A stretch of DNA of 64,000 bases from Bacteroidota bacterium (GCA_016714005.1 JADJOA010000008.1:62001-126000); one strand, 5' to 3'. Counted from the first letter of the stretch, positions 39,375-48,767 are shown. Notes: generated by a model not told the origin, from the sequence alone. A program made the numbers and translations.

Positions 39375-39908
39375 TCACACTATGTTTAAAAACGCTAAAC
39401 TAAAACCCCATTTTTGCAGGAGAAATCGTATTTTTAATCCCGCCATTTTAATTGCTGTAACCGCTGCCTCCACACCTTTATTACCACGCTTACCTCCTGC
39501 CCTTTCCAGTGCCTGTTCCATATTATCTGTTGTTAATACCCCAAAAATTACGGGCTTTGCTGATTTTATAGAAAGTTCTGTAAGTCCGTTTGCAACAGCA
39601 TTGCAAATAAACTCAAAGTGGCGTGTTTCGCCTTGTATAACACAGCCTAAACAAATTACAGCATCTAACTTATAGTTTTGTAAAAGAAAATGTGCACCGG
39701 CAGTTAGCTCATAACTTCCGGGAACTCTTATGCTATAAATATTTTCCTGCTTGCAATTAAATTGTTTAAGAGTTTGTCCTGCTCCTTCAAGCAAAGTGTT
39801 AGTAATTTGTGGATTCCATTCGGCAGTAACAATACCAAAACAAAACGCAGATGCATCAGGCACCTGCGGTTTATCAGATTGTGATAAGTCTTTATTTTTT
39901 GAAACCAT
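39375..39908 (-). CDS. ribH: 6,7-dimethyl-8-ribityllumazine synthase
   Basis: RibH catalyses the penultimate step of riboflavin synthesis. Seen are the aromatic substrate-binding FGIVTAEWNPQITNTLLEGA, VPGSYELTAGAHFLL, VICLGCVIQGETRHFEFI with the catalytic His, and GVLTTDNMEQALERAGGKRGNKGVEAA. An N-terminal extension of about 20 residues precedes the core. The last 20 residues (IRFLLQKWGFSL...) are unusual. One added base in the A5 run before them would give MAGLKNTISPAKMGF with a stop at 39400-39402, so the annotated C-terminus may be wrong. It follows the TPR gene on the same strand, 14 bases away. No other rib genes are near. Confidence 0.93.
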   Translation of the reverse strand: MVSKNKDLSQSDKPQVPDASAFCFGIVTAEWNPQITNTLLEGAGQTLKQFNCKQENIYSIRVPGSYELTAGAHFLLQNYKLDAVICLGCVIQGETRHFEFICNAVANGLTELSIKSAKPVIFGVLTTDNMEQALERAGGKRGNKGVEAAVTAIKMAGLKIRFLLQKWGFSLAFLNIV

Positions 39909-39922
39909 TAGTGGTTTTTAAA

Positions 39923-40603
39923 TTATACTCCAGCTTTTGTTTGAGCACGGGCAAGGTATGTACCAACTTCGCGTGCTTCGGTAGAGGAAGGATAATCTCT
40001 TTTAATTTTTTCGTAAACATCCACAGCACTTTTCCAATCGCCATTGCCTTCAAGTACCAAAGCTTCTTTCATTAAAAAAACCGGAGCGGTAAACTGGTTG
40101 TTATCGTAGCTAACAGCTTTGCGGTAATACGAAAGTGCTTCATCCTTTTTGCCAAGTTCTAAATTTGCATCACCTATACAGCCCAATGCCATTGCACCAG
40201 TTATATCATCTTCGGCATCATATTTAGAAAGTGTTTCAATGGCTTTTTCAAATTCTCCTTTTTTCAAATAACTAACTCCAAGATAGTAATGAGCAAGGTT
40301 TGCCTGCTTACTTGAGCCGTACTTTTCTATAATTTCTTCAAAGCCCGGAAAACTACCATCACCTTTTATGGCTTTATCAATAGAATCGTTTTTAAAATAT
40401 TGCTCGGCAACAAACATTTGTTTTTGGGCTTCTGCCTCCTGTGGCTTTACTATTAACTGAGTGTAACCAAGGTATCCCAAAATAACAACTACTATTGCCC
40501 CAAGAATAATGCTTAGGCTTTTCTTGTTTTCCTGTACGTAATGTTCTGCTTTATCTATGCTTTCGGTAATATCTAAATTCCCCTCTTCCTTTTTTGATGA
40601 CAT
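39923..40603 (-). CDS. Membrane-anchored TPR protein (YfgM-like)
   Basis: 226 residues. A cytoplasmic N-terminus is followed by one membrane segment (SLSIILGAIVVVILGYLGY), then TPR units: QANLAHYYLGVSYLKKGEFEKAIETL, AMALGCIGDANLELGKKDEALSYYRKA and WKSAVDVYEKIKRDYPSSTEA. The layout is like E. coli YfgM, a periplasmic chaperone-associated protein that interacts with SecYEG. It precedes ribH by 14 bases. The role in this organism is inferred only from architecture. Confidence 0.82.
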   Translation of the reverse strand: MSSKKEEGNLDITESIDKAEHYVQENKKSLSIILGAIVVVILGYLGYTQLIVKPQEAEAQKQMFVAEQYFKNDSIDKAIKGDGSFPGFEEIIEKYGSSKQANLAHYYLGVSYLKKGEFEKAIETLSKYDAEDDITGAMALGCIGDANLELGKKDEALSYYRKAVSYDNNQFTAPVFLMKEALVLEGNGDWKSAVDVYEKIKRDYPSSTEAREVGTYLARAQTKAGV

Positions 40604-40677
40604 TTTTTGTAAGTATTTAAAATTGAGCGTGCAAAAGTATTTTTTTTAGTGAGATGACAAAGAGTTTTTTGAAGTGA

Positions 40678-41610
40678 TTACCCTAAAAGCCCTCTGCCTG
40701 TTTTTACAATCTTGTTTTCATTCCGTAAATCCTCCACTACTTTATCCAAAACACCGTTTACAAAAATTTTACTTTTGGGTGTGCTGTATATTTTACTTAA
40801 ATCGATGTATTCGTTAATTGAAACTTTAAGTGGAATATTTTGCATGTGTAACACTTCGGTAAGTGCCATTTTCATGAGTAGTATATCCATTGAGGCAATG
40901 CGTTCCACATCCCAATTTTTAGTGCGGCTGCTAATTAGCTCTTTCAGTTCGGCATCGTGGCGTATCGTATCTCTAAAGAGGTTGGTCATAAATTGTTTAT
41001 CATCAGCGGCATCTTTAAAAAGTGATAATAACTCTAATTTATTGCTTTCCGTGTAAGAGGTAAAAGTTCTTTTAGCCATAATGTGCGCGTATTCCAACCC
41101 TTCCTCCCACCAAATACTTTTCTCTTCCAAATAAGATTTAAGCAACTCCGATTCAACAATTTCTTCCCTATATAAGGCATTAAAGAAATCGGCTTCGGTC
41201 AACGTGCTTTTATCATTCTCCGTAAAATCAATATACTTTTCACTGTTGCGAATTTTAAAAAACACCTTAGCCACAAGATCGTTTTCTTTTTGCCAGCTTA
41301 GTTTGCGTTTTCCAATTAACTCGCTAAAGTTGGTGTCGGTTTCTAAGGCTTTAATAAACTTTAAGCCTGAATAAGTTCTGTGAAAGGTTTTTTTCCTAAC
41401 AATAAACTTAGAAGCAACGTCTTCCAAATAAAGCTTTTCGTGGTGCGAAAGCTCTGTGAGGAAAAGTAGAAGCGAAAGATACAGGTCGTACATTTTATCT
41501 GTACCTGCAAACATTTCCTGTTCAATTTTTGCCTGATCGGCATGCTCGGTCTGGTACCATGTGTAAAGTGCGTTTAGTACGCGAATGCGCAAATGTCGTC
41601 TGCCAAGCAT
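40678..41610 (-). CDS. nusB: Transcription antitermination factor NusB, long Bacteroidota form
   Basis: 310 residues, about twice the usual bacterial length. The N-terminus MLGRRHLRIRVLNALYTWYQ matches the RNA-binding helix of NusB. A long insertion (about residues 30-210) is specific to this phylum. The C-terminal core is MDILLMKMALTEVLHMQNIPLKVSINEYIDLSKIYSTPKSKIFVNGVLDKV. NusB with NusE binds boxA RNA during rRNA transcription. It precedes the TPR gene by 75 bases on the same strand. Frame intact. Confidence 0.93.
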   Translation of the reverse strand: MLGRRHLRIRVLNALYTWYQTEHADQAKIEQEMFAGTDKMYDLYLSLLLFLTELSHHEKLYLEDVASKFIVRKKTFHRTYSGLKFIKALETDTNFSELIGKRKLSWQKENDLVAKVFFKIRNSEKYIDFTENDKSTLTEADFFNALYREEIVESELLKSYLEEKSIWWEEGLEYAHIMAKRTFTSYTESNKLELLSLFKDAADDKQFMTNLFRDTIRHDAELKELISSRTKNWDVERIASMDILLMKMALTEVLHMQNIPLKVSINEYIDLSKIYSTPKSKIFVNGVLDKVVEDLRNENKIVKTGRGLLG

Positions 41611-41687
41611 GTGTAAGAACTTTTAATTTTTAAAATATTGCCAACCGTTTTAATGGCTGAAAAATTAAATCGTATAACCCAACAATC

Positions 41688-42794
41688 TTAAAAGTGAACT
41701 TTAACTTTGCCTATATCGCTTATACGTTTTTCGGCAATTTGTTTTGCAGCCAAATAAGTTGGAATATTTTCTTCGGCTGCCTTTTAAAGATATTGAGTGT
41801 GTAATCGTAAATTTTTTCTGTTTGTCTTAATGCTGCTTCGCGGTTGCAACCACTTAGTTCACTGTAAACATTTATTAACCCACCTGCATTAATTAAAAAA
41901 ATCGGGGGCGTAAATAATTCCTTTTTTAGTAAGCATTGGTCCGTGCTCTTCTTCAACTGCTAACTGGTTATTGGCAGCACCGGCAACAATGGCGCATTTT
42001 AATTCATTAATATTTTCGGTATTCAATGTTGCACCTAAAGCACATGGTGCATACACATCCACATCCATTCCAAAAATTGAATCGGGCTTAACAACTTCTG
42101 CCTTGTATTTTGCCGATACTTCTTTTAAAGCTTCTTCGTTGATATCAGAAATATAAACCTTAGCTCCTTCTTCTGTTAAATGTTTGACCAAACTTTGTCC
42201 AACATTACCAATCCCCTGCACTATCACTTTTTTCCCTTTTAAAGAATCGTTTCCCCATGCTTGTTTTGCAGATGCTTTCATTCCCATATATACGCCATAA
42301 GCCGTAACAGGGCTTGGGTCTCCGCCACCGCCCATATTTTCGGGTAAGCCGGTAACGTGTTTTGTTTCCATGGCAATGTATTCCATATCTTTGGTTTTTG
42401 TACCTACATCTTCGGCAGTTATGTATTTACCCGAAAGGCTATTTACGAACTTACCAAATCGTCTGAACAATGCTTCGCTTTTATCCTTTTTACTATCGCC
42501 AATAATTACTGCCTTACCTCCACCTAAATTTAACCCGCTAATGGCGGCTTTGTAAGTCATTCCTCTTGATAGTCGTAAAACATCGGTTAATGCCTCGGCT
42601 TCGTTTTTATAAACCCACATACGTGTGCCGCCTAATGCAGGGCCTAATACAGTATTATGTATTGCTATAATTGCTTTTAAACCAGTGGCATCGTCATTGC
42701 AAAAAACAACCTGTTCGTGACCAAGCGCTGACATGCCGCCCAAAACTGATGCTTGTTTAGCTTCTGTGGCTTTATGCTCTTTTACTTCTATCAT
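41688..42794 (-). CDS. Leucine (Glu/Leu/Phe/Val) dehydrogenase (frameshifted)
   Basis: An NAD-dependent amino acid dehydrogenase for branched-chain amino acids. The catalytic/binding Lys residues are in SRGMTYKAAISGLNLGGGKAVI. The Rossmann motif is VIVQGIGNVGQSLVKHLTEEGAKVYISD. The conserved Asp is in ITAEDVGT, and substrate residues are in CALGATLNTENI and AGAANNQL. The frame breaks near 41900 (after IIYAPDF; continues LINAGGLINVYSEL). It breaks again near 41780 (continues NIPTYLAAKQIAEKRISDIG), ending at 41688. Corrected length is about 368 residues. The product links amino acid catabolism with 2-oxoacid pools. Confidence 0.9.
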
Positions 42795-42984
42795 GTTTTT
42801 AACTATTAATTATTGAAAGCAGCCACAAGGCAAATATTAAACCACTGTTGGCTATAAGGCGGGCAAAAGTATTCTTTTTTTTATAGAGGCAAAAACAAAA
42901 AAGAAGTAAAAAATCAATAAAACCATTGGCTCAAAAATATTTGTCTATTGATTACTTAGCACCATTTAGTAATTGTTGCTTCTC

Positions 42985-42992
42985 TACCTTCG
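42985..42992 (+). promoter_or_regulatory. Putative -7 promoter box of the helicase gene
   Basis: TACCTTCG, one mismatch from TAnnTTTG, lies 17 bases before the GTG at 43010. It supports that start rather than the TTG at 42926, since the latter would lie upstream of the transcript. Confidence 0.45.
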
Positions 42993-43009
42993 CGTCCGAT
43001 TTTAACCCC

Positions 43010-44311
43010 GTGCAGTTCTCCAATTTTAAACTTACTAAACAATTACTGAATGCAGTTGAAGATGCTGGATTTACGTCAGCAACTCCAATTCAGGAAAAAG
43101 CCATTCCTTTAATATTAGGCGGGCAGCAGGTTATCGGCATTGCACAAACCGGTACAGGAAAAACTGCTGCGTACGTATTGCCATTGCTCCGCATTTTATC
43201 TCATGCGCAAGGCGATGAGCCACGTATGCTGGTGTTGGTGCCCACTCGCGAACTTGCCTTACAAGTGGAGGGTGTGATTAAGCAATTTGCTGCTTATACC
43301 GATTTGCGCAGCCTGGTTTTGTTTGGCGGTGCCGGAGCAAAAGATCAGAAGAAAAATTTGGAACAAGGCTGCGATATTGTAATAGGCACACCGGGCAGGG
43401 TAATTGAATTGTACTTTGAAGGTTTTTTGGTGCTTAAAAAAATAAAACATTTTGTGCTTGACGAAGCCGAGCGATTGATGGAACTTGGTTTTGCAAAGCA
43501 ACTTCACAGGTTTTTAGAAGTGCTGCCATTGAAAAGACAAAATCTTTTGTTTACCGCTACATTCAGTGATAGGGTAAGAAAAGTTGCCGATGATTTTATG
43601 CTATTCCCGGAAGTGATAAACATTACTCCTGAAATTAAAACAGCAGAAACCGTTGCGCAACGGCTTTATCATACACCCAATTATAAAACCAAAAAAAATT
43701 TATTGGTTTACTTTCTCGAAAATGATAAGTCATTTGAAAAAATTATCATCTTTTGTAAAAGCAAAAAAGTATCCGATACACTTTTTAAATCATTGGAAGA
43801 AAGAATAGGTGCAGAAAACATACGATTAGTGCACGGCAATAAAAACCAGCAGACAAGAATTAACAGTCTTGATGCTTTCAGGAATGAAAATATTCGTGTG
43901 CTCGTAACTACTGATGTAGCTTCCCGTGGAATTGATATACCGCATGTAAGTCATGTAATAAATTTTGATACGCCCGTTATTCACGAAGATTATATACACC
44001 GCATTGGCAGAACAGGGAGGGCATTAAATGCAGGTATGTCTATAACCTTTTGTTCTGAGGCGGAGAAATGGCACATTAGCAAAATTGAAAAGTTGATTAA
44101 GCAAACTATTCCTCTTAAAAAATTACCAGCGGAAGTTTTTATTGAAGAAACTCCTTATGAAGAGCGCCAGGAAATTAATCGTGAGATTGACAGGCAAAAA
44201 CAAAAAGATAATCCTGATTTTAAAGGAGCATTTCACGAGCGCAAAGCGAAAAAAGAAAAACAGAAAAATAGTTTTAAACCCAAAAAACAAAAGAAAAAAT
44301 TTTATGATTAA
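43010..44311 (+). CDS. DEAD-box RNA helicase, RhlE-like
   Basis: About 433 residues. Motif Q is FTSATPIQEKAIP and motif I is AQTGTGKT. PTRELALQ (Ia), GTPGR (Ib) and VLDEAERLMELG with DEAE in place of DEAD follow; the next motifs are FTATF in place of SAT, VTTDVASRGIDIP (V) and HRIGRTGR (VI). The C-terminal tail is very Lys-rich (KKQKKKFYD) and probably binds RNA. The start is taken as GTG at 43010 (QFSNFKLTKQLLNAVEDAGF), matching the usual RhlE beginning. It acts in RNA remodelling, for instance ribosome assembly or decay. The last 8 bases overlap the transporter gene. Confidence 0.9.
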   Translation: MQFSNFKLTKQLLNAVEDAGFTSATPIQEKAIPLILGGQQVIGIAQTGTGKTAAYVLPLLRILSHAQGDEPRMLVLVPTRELALQVEGVIKQFAAYTDLRSLVLFGGAGAKDQKKNLEQGCDIVIGTPGRVIELYFEGFLVLKKIKHFVLDEAERLMELGFAKQLHRFLEVLPLKRQNLLFTATFSDRVRKVADDFMLFPEVINITPEIKTAETVAQRLYHTPNYKTKKNLLVYFLENDKSFEKIIIFCKSKKVSDTLFKSLEERIGAENIRLVHGNKNQQTRINSLDAFRNENIRVLVTTDVASRGIDIPHVSHVINFDTPVIHEDYIHRIGRTGRALNAGMSITFCSEAEKWHISKIEKLIKQTIPLKKLPAEVFIEETPYEERQEINREIDRQKQKDNPDFKGAFHERKAKKEKQKNSFKPKKQKKKFYD

Positions 44312-45191
44312 CAGTAGCCACCGTGTTATGAAATGGGTTTATCTTTTTGTGCTTGCTGTGGTATGGGGAAGTTCTTTTATATTGATGAAGCGTGGCATTG
44401 AGCATTATACACCGAACCAGGTTGCCGCCATACGAATGTTTGTTTCTATGCTGGCGTTGCTTCCGTTGGTGTTTAATAAACTGAAAGAGATTGAACAGAA
44501 AAACTGGAAGTATGTAGTAGGAACCGGCTTATTTGGCAATTGCATACCCGCCTATTTATTTACCAATGCCGAAACAGGAATAAGCAGCAGTATGGCGGGT
44601 ATGTTAAACTCGCTTACCAGTGTGTTTACCATTTTGGTTGGCTTTATGTTTTTTGGCAGCAGATTTACAGCAAGACAAATTGCCGGTGTGTTTATCGGTT
44701 TGCTGGGCGCCACTTTTTTAATTTACCTGAGCACAAATGATGAGCAAAGTTCAAAACCTGTATTAGGACTATTGATAGTACTTGCTTGCGTAGGGTATGC
44801 GTTTAGTGTAAATATTTTAAAGCATAAATTATCTCACCTCAGTTCTATAACCGTAACGGGTGGAGCTTTAATTGTTGCAGGAGTTCCATCAGGCATGTAT
44901 TTATTCAGCACCGATTTTTTAGAGCGAATGCCTCAGCCTGGAGGAATGAACAGTTTGGTTTATGTTTTAATATTAGGATTGATGGGTACAGCCTTCTCAA
45001 CCGTCATATTTAATAAGCTGATAAGAATTGCATCGCCTGTTTTTGCATCATCTGTAACTTACTTAATTCCTTTTATGGCTGCCGTATGGGGAATTTATGA
45101 TGGTGAAACTTTTACTATAATGTATGTGCTAGCATTGGCAATTATCTTATCTGGAATATGGCTTATTAATTACAAGCCCAAGGCAAAATAA
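44304..45191 (+). CDS. EamA/DMT-family transporter
   Basis: About 295 residues with ten membrane helices in two EamA halves. The first begins VYLFVLAVVWGSSFILMKRG and has AIRMFVSMLALLPLVF. The second has LGLLIVLACVGYAFSVNILK and ends LAIILSGIWLINYKPKAK. The family exports metabolites such as amino acids or drugs; the substrate is unknown. ATG 44304 overlaps the helicase stop by 8 bases; ATG 44328 (MKWVYLFVL) is an alternative. Coupling to the helicase seems to be by position only. Confidence 0.88.
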   Translation: MINSSHRVMKWVYLFVLAVVWGSSFILMKRGIEHYTPNQVAAIRMFVSMLALLPLVFNKLKEIEQKNWKYVVGTGLFGNCIPAYLFTNAETGISSSMAGMLNSLTSVFTILVGFMFFGSRFTARQIAGVFIGLLGATFLIYLSTNDEQSSKPVLGLLIVLACVGYAFSVNILKHKLSHLSSITVTGGALIVAGVPSGMYLFSTDFLERMPQPGGMNSLVYVLILGLMGTAFSTVIFNKLIRIASPVFASSVTYLIPFMAAVWGIYDGETFTIMYVLALAIILSGIWLINYKPKAK

Positions 45192-45193
45192 AA

Positions 45194-45222
45194 ATGCTGA
45201 ACAGCATTAAGCCGTTCAGCAT
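45194..45222 (-). terminator. Terminator of yqgE
   Basis: ATGCTGAAC (45194-45202) pairs perfectly with GTTCAGCAT (45214-45222). Read on the minus strand it is followed by TTTTATTTT, so it mainly serves yqgE. A weaker effect on the convergent transporter gene is possible. Confidence 0.75.
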
Positions 45223-45244
45223 CTATAATTATTAACCACTTACT

Positions 45245-45808
45245 TTAGTTCAACTGAGGGTCTTCAGGGAAGTTAGCCATCATAGCATATTCGTTACCCA
45301 TGCTGCGTAATACCTGGCTCCACAACAAGCGTGGGTTTTGGTAAAAAGCAAACTGTTGGTTTGATTCTGATAAAATCCATGACTGGTCCTTTATCTCGTC
45401 ATTTAACTGTTTGGGTTCCCAGCCACTGTAACCGGCATAAAATCTTATCTGGTTTTCGCGAATTTGCTTTGTATCAACCAAAAATTTGAGTTGGTCATAA
45501 TCTCCGCCCCAGAAAATACCGCTGCAAATTTCGCGCGAGCCTTCTAACTTTTTACCAAGCGTGTGTATGTAAAACAAAGTTTCTGTATCAACCGGACCGC
45601 CAAAATAGAGCGGTACATCAAACTCCGGAAAATCTTCTACAGCCTGATTCAGCTTTAAATCTGTAGGCTTGTTAAGTATAAAGCCAAGCGTTCCGTTTTT
45701 ATCATGCTCGCTTAATAAAACCACAGAGCGTTTAAAGCATGAATCTACCAAAAAAGGTTCTGAGATTAACAGTGAACCTGTGTGTGCCGATAAGATTTTC
45801 TCTTTCAT
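45245..45808 (-). CDS. YqgE/AlgH family protein
   Basis: 187 residues, intact. It begins HTGSLLISEPFLVDSCFKRSVVLLSEHDKNGTLGFILNKPT, the YqgE signature, with VPLYFGGPVDTETLFYIH and RFYAGYSGWEPKQLNDEI later. The function of the family is not settled; AlgH-type proteins have been linked with regulation and RNase H-type resolvase activity. It is cytoplasmic. The gene stands alone with its own terminator. Confidence 0.92.
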   Translation of the reverse strand: MKEKILSAHTGSLLISEPFLVDSCFKRSVVLLSEHDKNGTLGFILNKPTDLKLNQAVEDFPEFDVPLYFGGPVDTETLFYIHTLGKKLEGSREICSGIFWGGDYDQLKFLVDTKQIRENQIRFYAGYSGWEPKQLNDEIKDQSWILSESNQQFAFYQNPRLLWSQVLRSMGNEYAMMANFPEDPQLN

Positions 45809-46070
45809 AAATTTATGTTTTAATGGGTGTTGTTCAATCGTCTAAATAAATAAACTTTGTTGCCGCTGTTTTCGTTTTGCTCTTTTTCTTTTTTGACATT
45901 ACCATTACTGCTACTATGTTGTGCTATATTTACATATCATTATACGCTAATAGTATGCCATAAGGTTTTATGGTAAATCTATCATACTTCAAATAACTTT
46001 AATTATCAGGCAATTAGAATATTTCCATTCATTTTACTAAAACCTTACACCTATTATTGCAATACTTTTA

Positions 46071-46742
46071 ATGATTAATTCAGTTCCCAAAATGAGTAGT
46101 GTTAAAAAAGTAGTTGAAACCAATCGGACAGATTATAGTGTTTCTTTCTTAGATGAGAGTACTATAGAGAAAAATCCTTTATTTCAATTTGAACAGTGGA
46201 TGGAAGAAGCCATTATAAATAAAACCGAAGAACCGAATTGTATGACGCTTTCGACAGTGGCAGATAATGGCAGGGTTTCGTCTCGCATTGTTTTACTCCG
46301 AAATTTTAATGAGAACGGATTTAGTTTTTTTACCAATTACAGCAGTAAAAAAGCTAATCAGTTAGGTGATGGAAAATTTTGCGCATTAAATTTTTTCTGG
46401 CAACAAATGCAGCGGCAAATACGAATTGAAGGAGAGGTCATGAAACTTTCAGCCAAAGAATCTGACGATTATTTCAACTCACGTCCTCGCGATAGCCAGA
46501 TTGGCGCACATGCATCGGCACAAAGCACTGTCTTAAACAACAGAAAGGAATTAGAAGATAAATTTGCGATGTTGTCCGCAGAGTTTGCAAGAAAAGAAGT
46601 ACCACGCCCGCAAAACTGGGGAGGCTTTATTATAAAACCAATGCTGTATGAATTTTGGCAGGGCAGACCCAATCGTTTGCATGATAGAATTCAATACACT
46701 TTAACAAATAATCAATGGATTATTGAACGGCTATCTCCATAG
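46071..46742 (+). CDS. pdxH: Pyridoxamine 5'-phosphate oxidase
   Basis: 223 residues, intact. PdxH makes pyridoxal 5'-phosphate using FMN and oxygen. Family motifs are CMTLSTVADNGRVSSRIVLLRNFNENGFSFFTNYSSKKANQL, ALNFFWQQMQRQIRIEGEV, YFNSRPRDSQIGAHASAQS and, at the C-terminus, FWQGRPNRLHDRIQY. The ATG at 46071 is used; ATG 46092 (MSSVKKVVETNRTDYS) is a possible alternative. The region upstream (262 bases) holds no gene. Confidence 0.94.
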   Translation: MINSVPKMSSVKKVVETNRTDYSVSFLDESTIEKNPLFQFEQWMEEAIINKTEEPNCMTLSTVADNGRVSSRIVLLRNFNENGFSFFTNYSSKKANQLGDGKFCALNFFWQQMQRQIRIEGEVMKLSAKESDDYFNSRPRDSQIGAHASAQSTVLNNRKELEDKFAMLSAEFARKEVPRPQNWGGFIIKPMLYEFWQGRPNRLHDRIQYTLTNNQWIIERLSP

Positions 46743-46871
46743 GGTTGGAAGTTTGGGGTTTTGAGTTTCGAGTTTCAGGTTTAACATTAAATCATCACTA
46801 ACATTACACATATCCACATTAAATCATTTCCACATTCCCCGAAATTTCGGGGCACATTCCCACTTTAATCC
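46743..46871. repeat. Intergenic word-repeat block with a perfect palindrome
   Basis: The gap consists of short recurring words: GAGTTT/GGGTTT on the left, then ACATTAAATCAT twice and CACATT five times or so. The 16-base palindrome CCCCGAAATTTCGGGG (46837-46852) is flanked on both sides by CACATTCCC. No gene is present. Confidence 0.75.
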
Positions 46872-47976
46872 TTGCACCTTTCCTCCCTTTCTTTAATCAA
46901 TTTCAAAAACTACTCGGAAGCAACGCTTCAGTTTAATAAGAGCGTAAATTGTTTTACGGGTAACAATGGCAGCGGCAAAACAAATTTGCTTGATGCTATT
47001 TATTATCTTGGCTTAACAAAAAGTTATTTCAACAATATAGACAGTCAGCTAATTAAATACGATGAACAAATGTTTGTGGTGCAAGGAGATTTTTCAAATG
47101 GTGAGTTAGAAGAGAAAATTTTTTGCGGGCTTAAACAAAATCAAAAAAAACAATTTAAACGCAACCAAAAAGATTACCAGCGATTAAGTGACCATATCGG
47201 TTTACTACCTGTTGTTATGATTTCTCCCGTTGATCACAGCCTTATAACAGAAGGCAGCGAAGAACGCAGAAAATTTATTGACAGCATTATTTCTCAGACT
47301 GATAAAGGTTATTTGGAAGATTTAATAAGCTACAACAAACTACTTACACATCGAAATGCTTTGCTCAAGCAACTATCAAAAGAAAACACAAATGACTTTA
47401 CAACACTTGAAATATGGAATGAACAATTAGCTCCAGTGGGTGAAAGAATTTTTACCAAGCGAAAACGTTTTTGGAAGAGTTTATTCCTGTATTTAACCAC
47501 TACTATAATTTTTTAAGTAGTAATAAGGAAAGCGTAGGCATTACTTATTTATCTCATTTGCATGAGGCAAAAATGCTAACACTGCTGGCAGAAAATATCA
47601 GGAAAGATTTAATTCTTGAATACACTACCAAAGGCATACATAAAGATGATTTGGATTTTTCGATTGAAAGCCACTCCGTAAAAAAGTTGGATCGCAAGGG
47701 CAGCAAAAAACTTTTTTAATTGCGCTTAAACTTGCCCAGTTCGATTTTCTTTCAAACTCAAAACATAATAAACCCATTTTATTGTTAGATGATATTTTTG
47801 ATAAGTTGGATGATAGCCGCGTAACCAAACTGATGGAGTTAGTTAGCAAAGAAACTTTCGGGCAAATTTTTATTACAGATACACATTCCGAAAGGTTAAG
47901 AGAAATTTTTAACAACATACATGTTACCATCAAATTGTTTAACGTTGTAAACGGAAACGTAGAAGAAGTAGAATGA
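46872..47976 (+). CDS. recF: DNA replication/repair protein RecF (frameshifted)
   Basis: RecF loads RecA at single-stranded gaps. The start is TTG at 46872-46874 (MHLSSLSLINFKNY), the standard RecF beginning. Walker A is GNNGSGKTNLLDAIYYLG, followed by GLLPVVMISPVDHSLITEGSEERRKFID. After a frame change near 47472 come EFIPVFNHYYNFLSS and YTTKGIHKDDLDF. After another near 47715 comes IALKLAQFDFL, Walker B PILLLDDIFDKLDDSR and FITDTHSERL. The corrected length is about 367 residues. The stop overlaps the next start by ATGA. Confidence 0.93.
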
Positions 47977-48269
47977 TAAGGCGCCAATCGAACGAAGAAT
48001 CTTTGAAACAAGTAATTGAACAATTGCTCGACACTTATAAATTGCGCGATAAACTTAACCATGTAAAACTTTTGCGCAGTTGGGAAACTATGATGGGCGA
48101 AGCCATAGCAAAGCGCACAGAAAAAATATTTTTGAAAGATGATGTGCTTACCATTTACCTTAGCTCCGCCCCATTAAAAGAAGAGCTGAATTACGGAAAA
48201 GAAAAAATTAAAAAATTGTTGAATAAAGAATTGGAGGGAGAATTTATAAAAGATGTGGTAATACGATAG
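47973..48269 (+). CDS. DUF721 / DciA-like protein
   Basis: 98 residues, intact. It has the DUF721 fold of small helix plus KH-like beta-strands: HVKLLRSWETMMGEAIAKRTEKIFLKDDVLTIYLSSAPLKEELNYGKEKI. DciA proteins assist loading of the replicative helicase in bacteria lacking DnaC/DnaI. Its ATG overlaps the recF stop (ATGA), so translation should be coupled, as is common in this phylum. Confidence 0.88.
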   Translation: MIRRQSNEESLKQVIEQLLDTYKLRDKLNHVKLLRSWETMMGEAIAKRTEKIFLKDDVLTIYLSSAPLKEELNYGKEKIKKLLNKELEGEFIKDVVIR

Positions 48270-48275
48270 CGCTTT

Positions 48276-48767
48276 ATGCTCAAATTTTTGTTTATTTTTA
48301 TTATTCCTGTTCAGCTTTTAGCGCAAAAAGCTGACTCAACAAAGGTTGTTCAAGTCGGGATTGACATAGGTGCTGGTTTTGGTTCAGGAGAAAATTTTGC
48401 TACTATTACTTACTACTCTGTTTCTTTCAATAAATTTATTTTTCAGGCGCAGAAACTGAACTTTTACAAGGCAAATCAGAGAGAGAGAAATGAGAACACT
48501 TCAGCAATGTTGGGCTATAGATTTCATCAAAATAAAAGCGTCATTTTAAAAGGCTTGCTTGGAGTTGGAACATTTAGAAACATGGAAAGTTATACGAGTT
48601 TTAATCCATCTTTTGAGGCAAATCTTCTTTTAAATAAATATTTTGCATTTGAGTTAAAGGCAGAATTAATATCACACAAAAAAGAAACCCTTCCTTATAT
48701 TGGGCTAGGTTTCAGGTTAGGTTTGCTTGGTTATTCAGCTCCAAAACCTAAAAAGAAAAAACTTTAA
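48276..48767 (+). CDS. Small outer-membrane beta-barrel-like protein
   Basis: 163 residues. A signal peptide (FLFIFIIPVQLLAQ) is followed by strand-rich sequence with alternating residues (QVGIDIGAGFGSGENFATITYYS, SVILKGLLGVGTFRNME, PYIGLGFRLGLLGYS) and a Lys-rich end. This would suit a small eight-stranded barrel. No family recognised. It starts 6 bases after the dciA-like gene, so it may be co-transcribed, though a functional tie is not obvious. Its last 20 bases overlap the convergent membrane protein gene. Confidence 0.65.
   Translation: MLKFLFIFIIPVQLLAQKADSTKVVQVGIDIGAGFGSGENFATITYYSVSFNKFIFQAQKLNFYKANQRERNENTSAMLGYRFHQNKSVILKGLLGVGTFRNMESYTSFNPSFEANLLLNKYFAFELKAELISHKKETLPYIGLGFRLGLLGYSAPKPKKKKL

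Noticed and set aside
45950..45985. Hairpin CCATAA-GGTT-TTATGG as a regulatory element before pdxH
   Set aside because: The stem is only 6 bp in AT-rich sequence and has no T-run or known motif.
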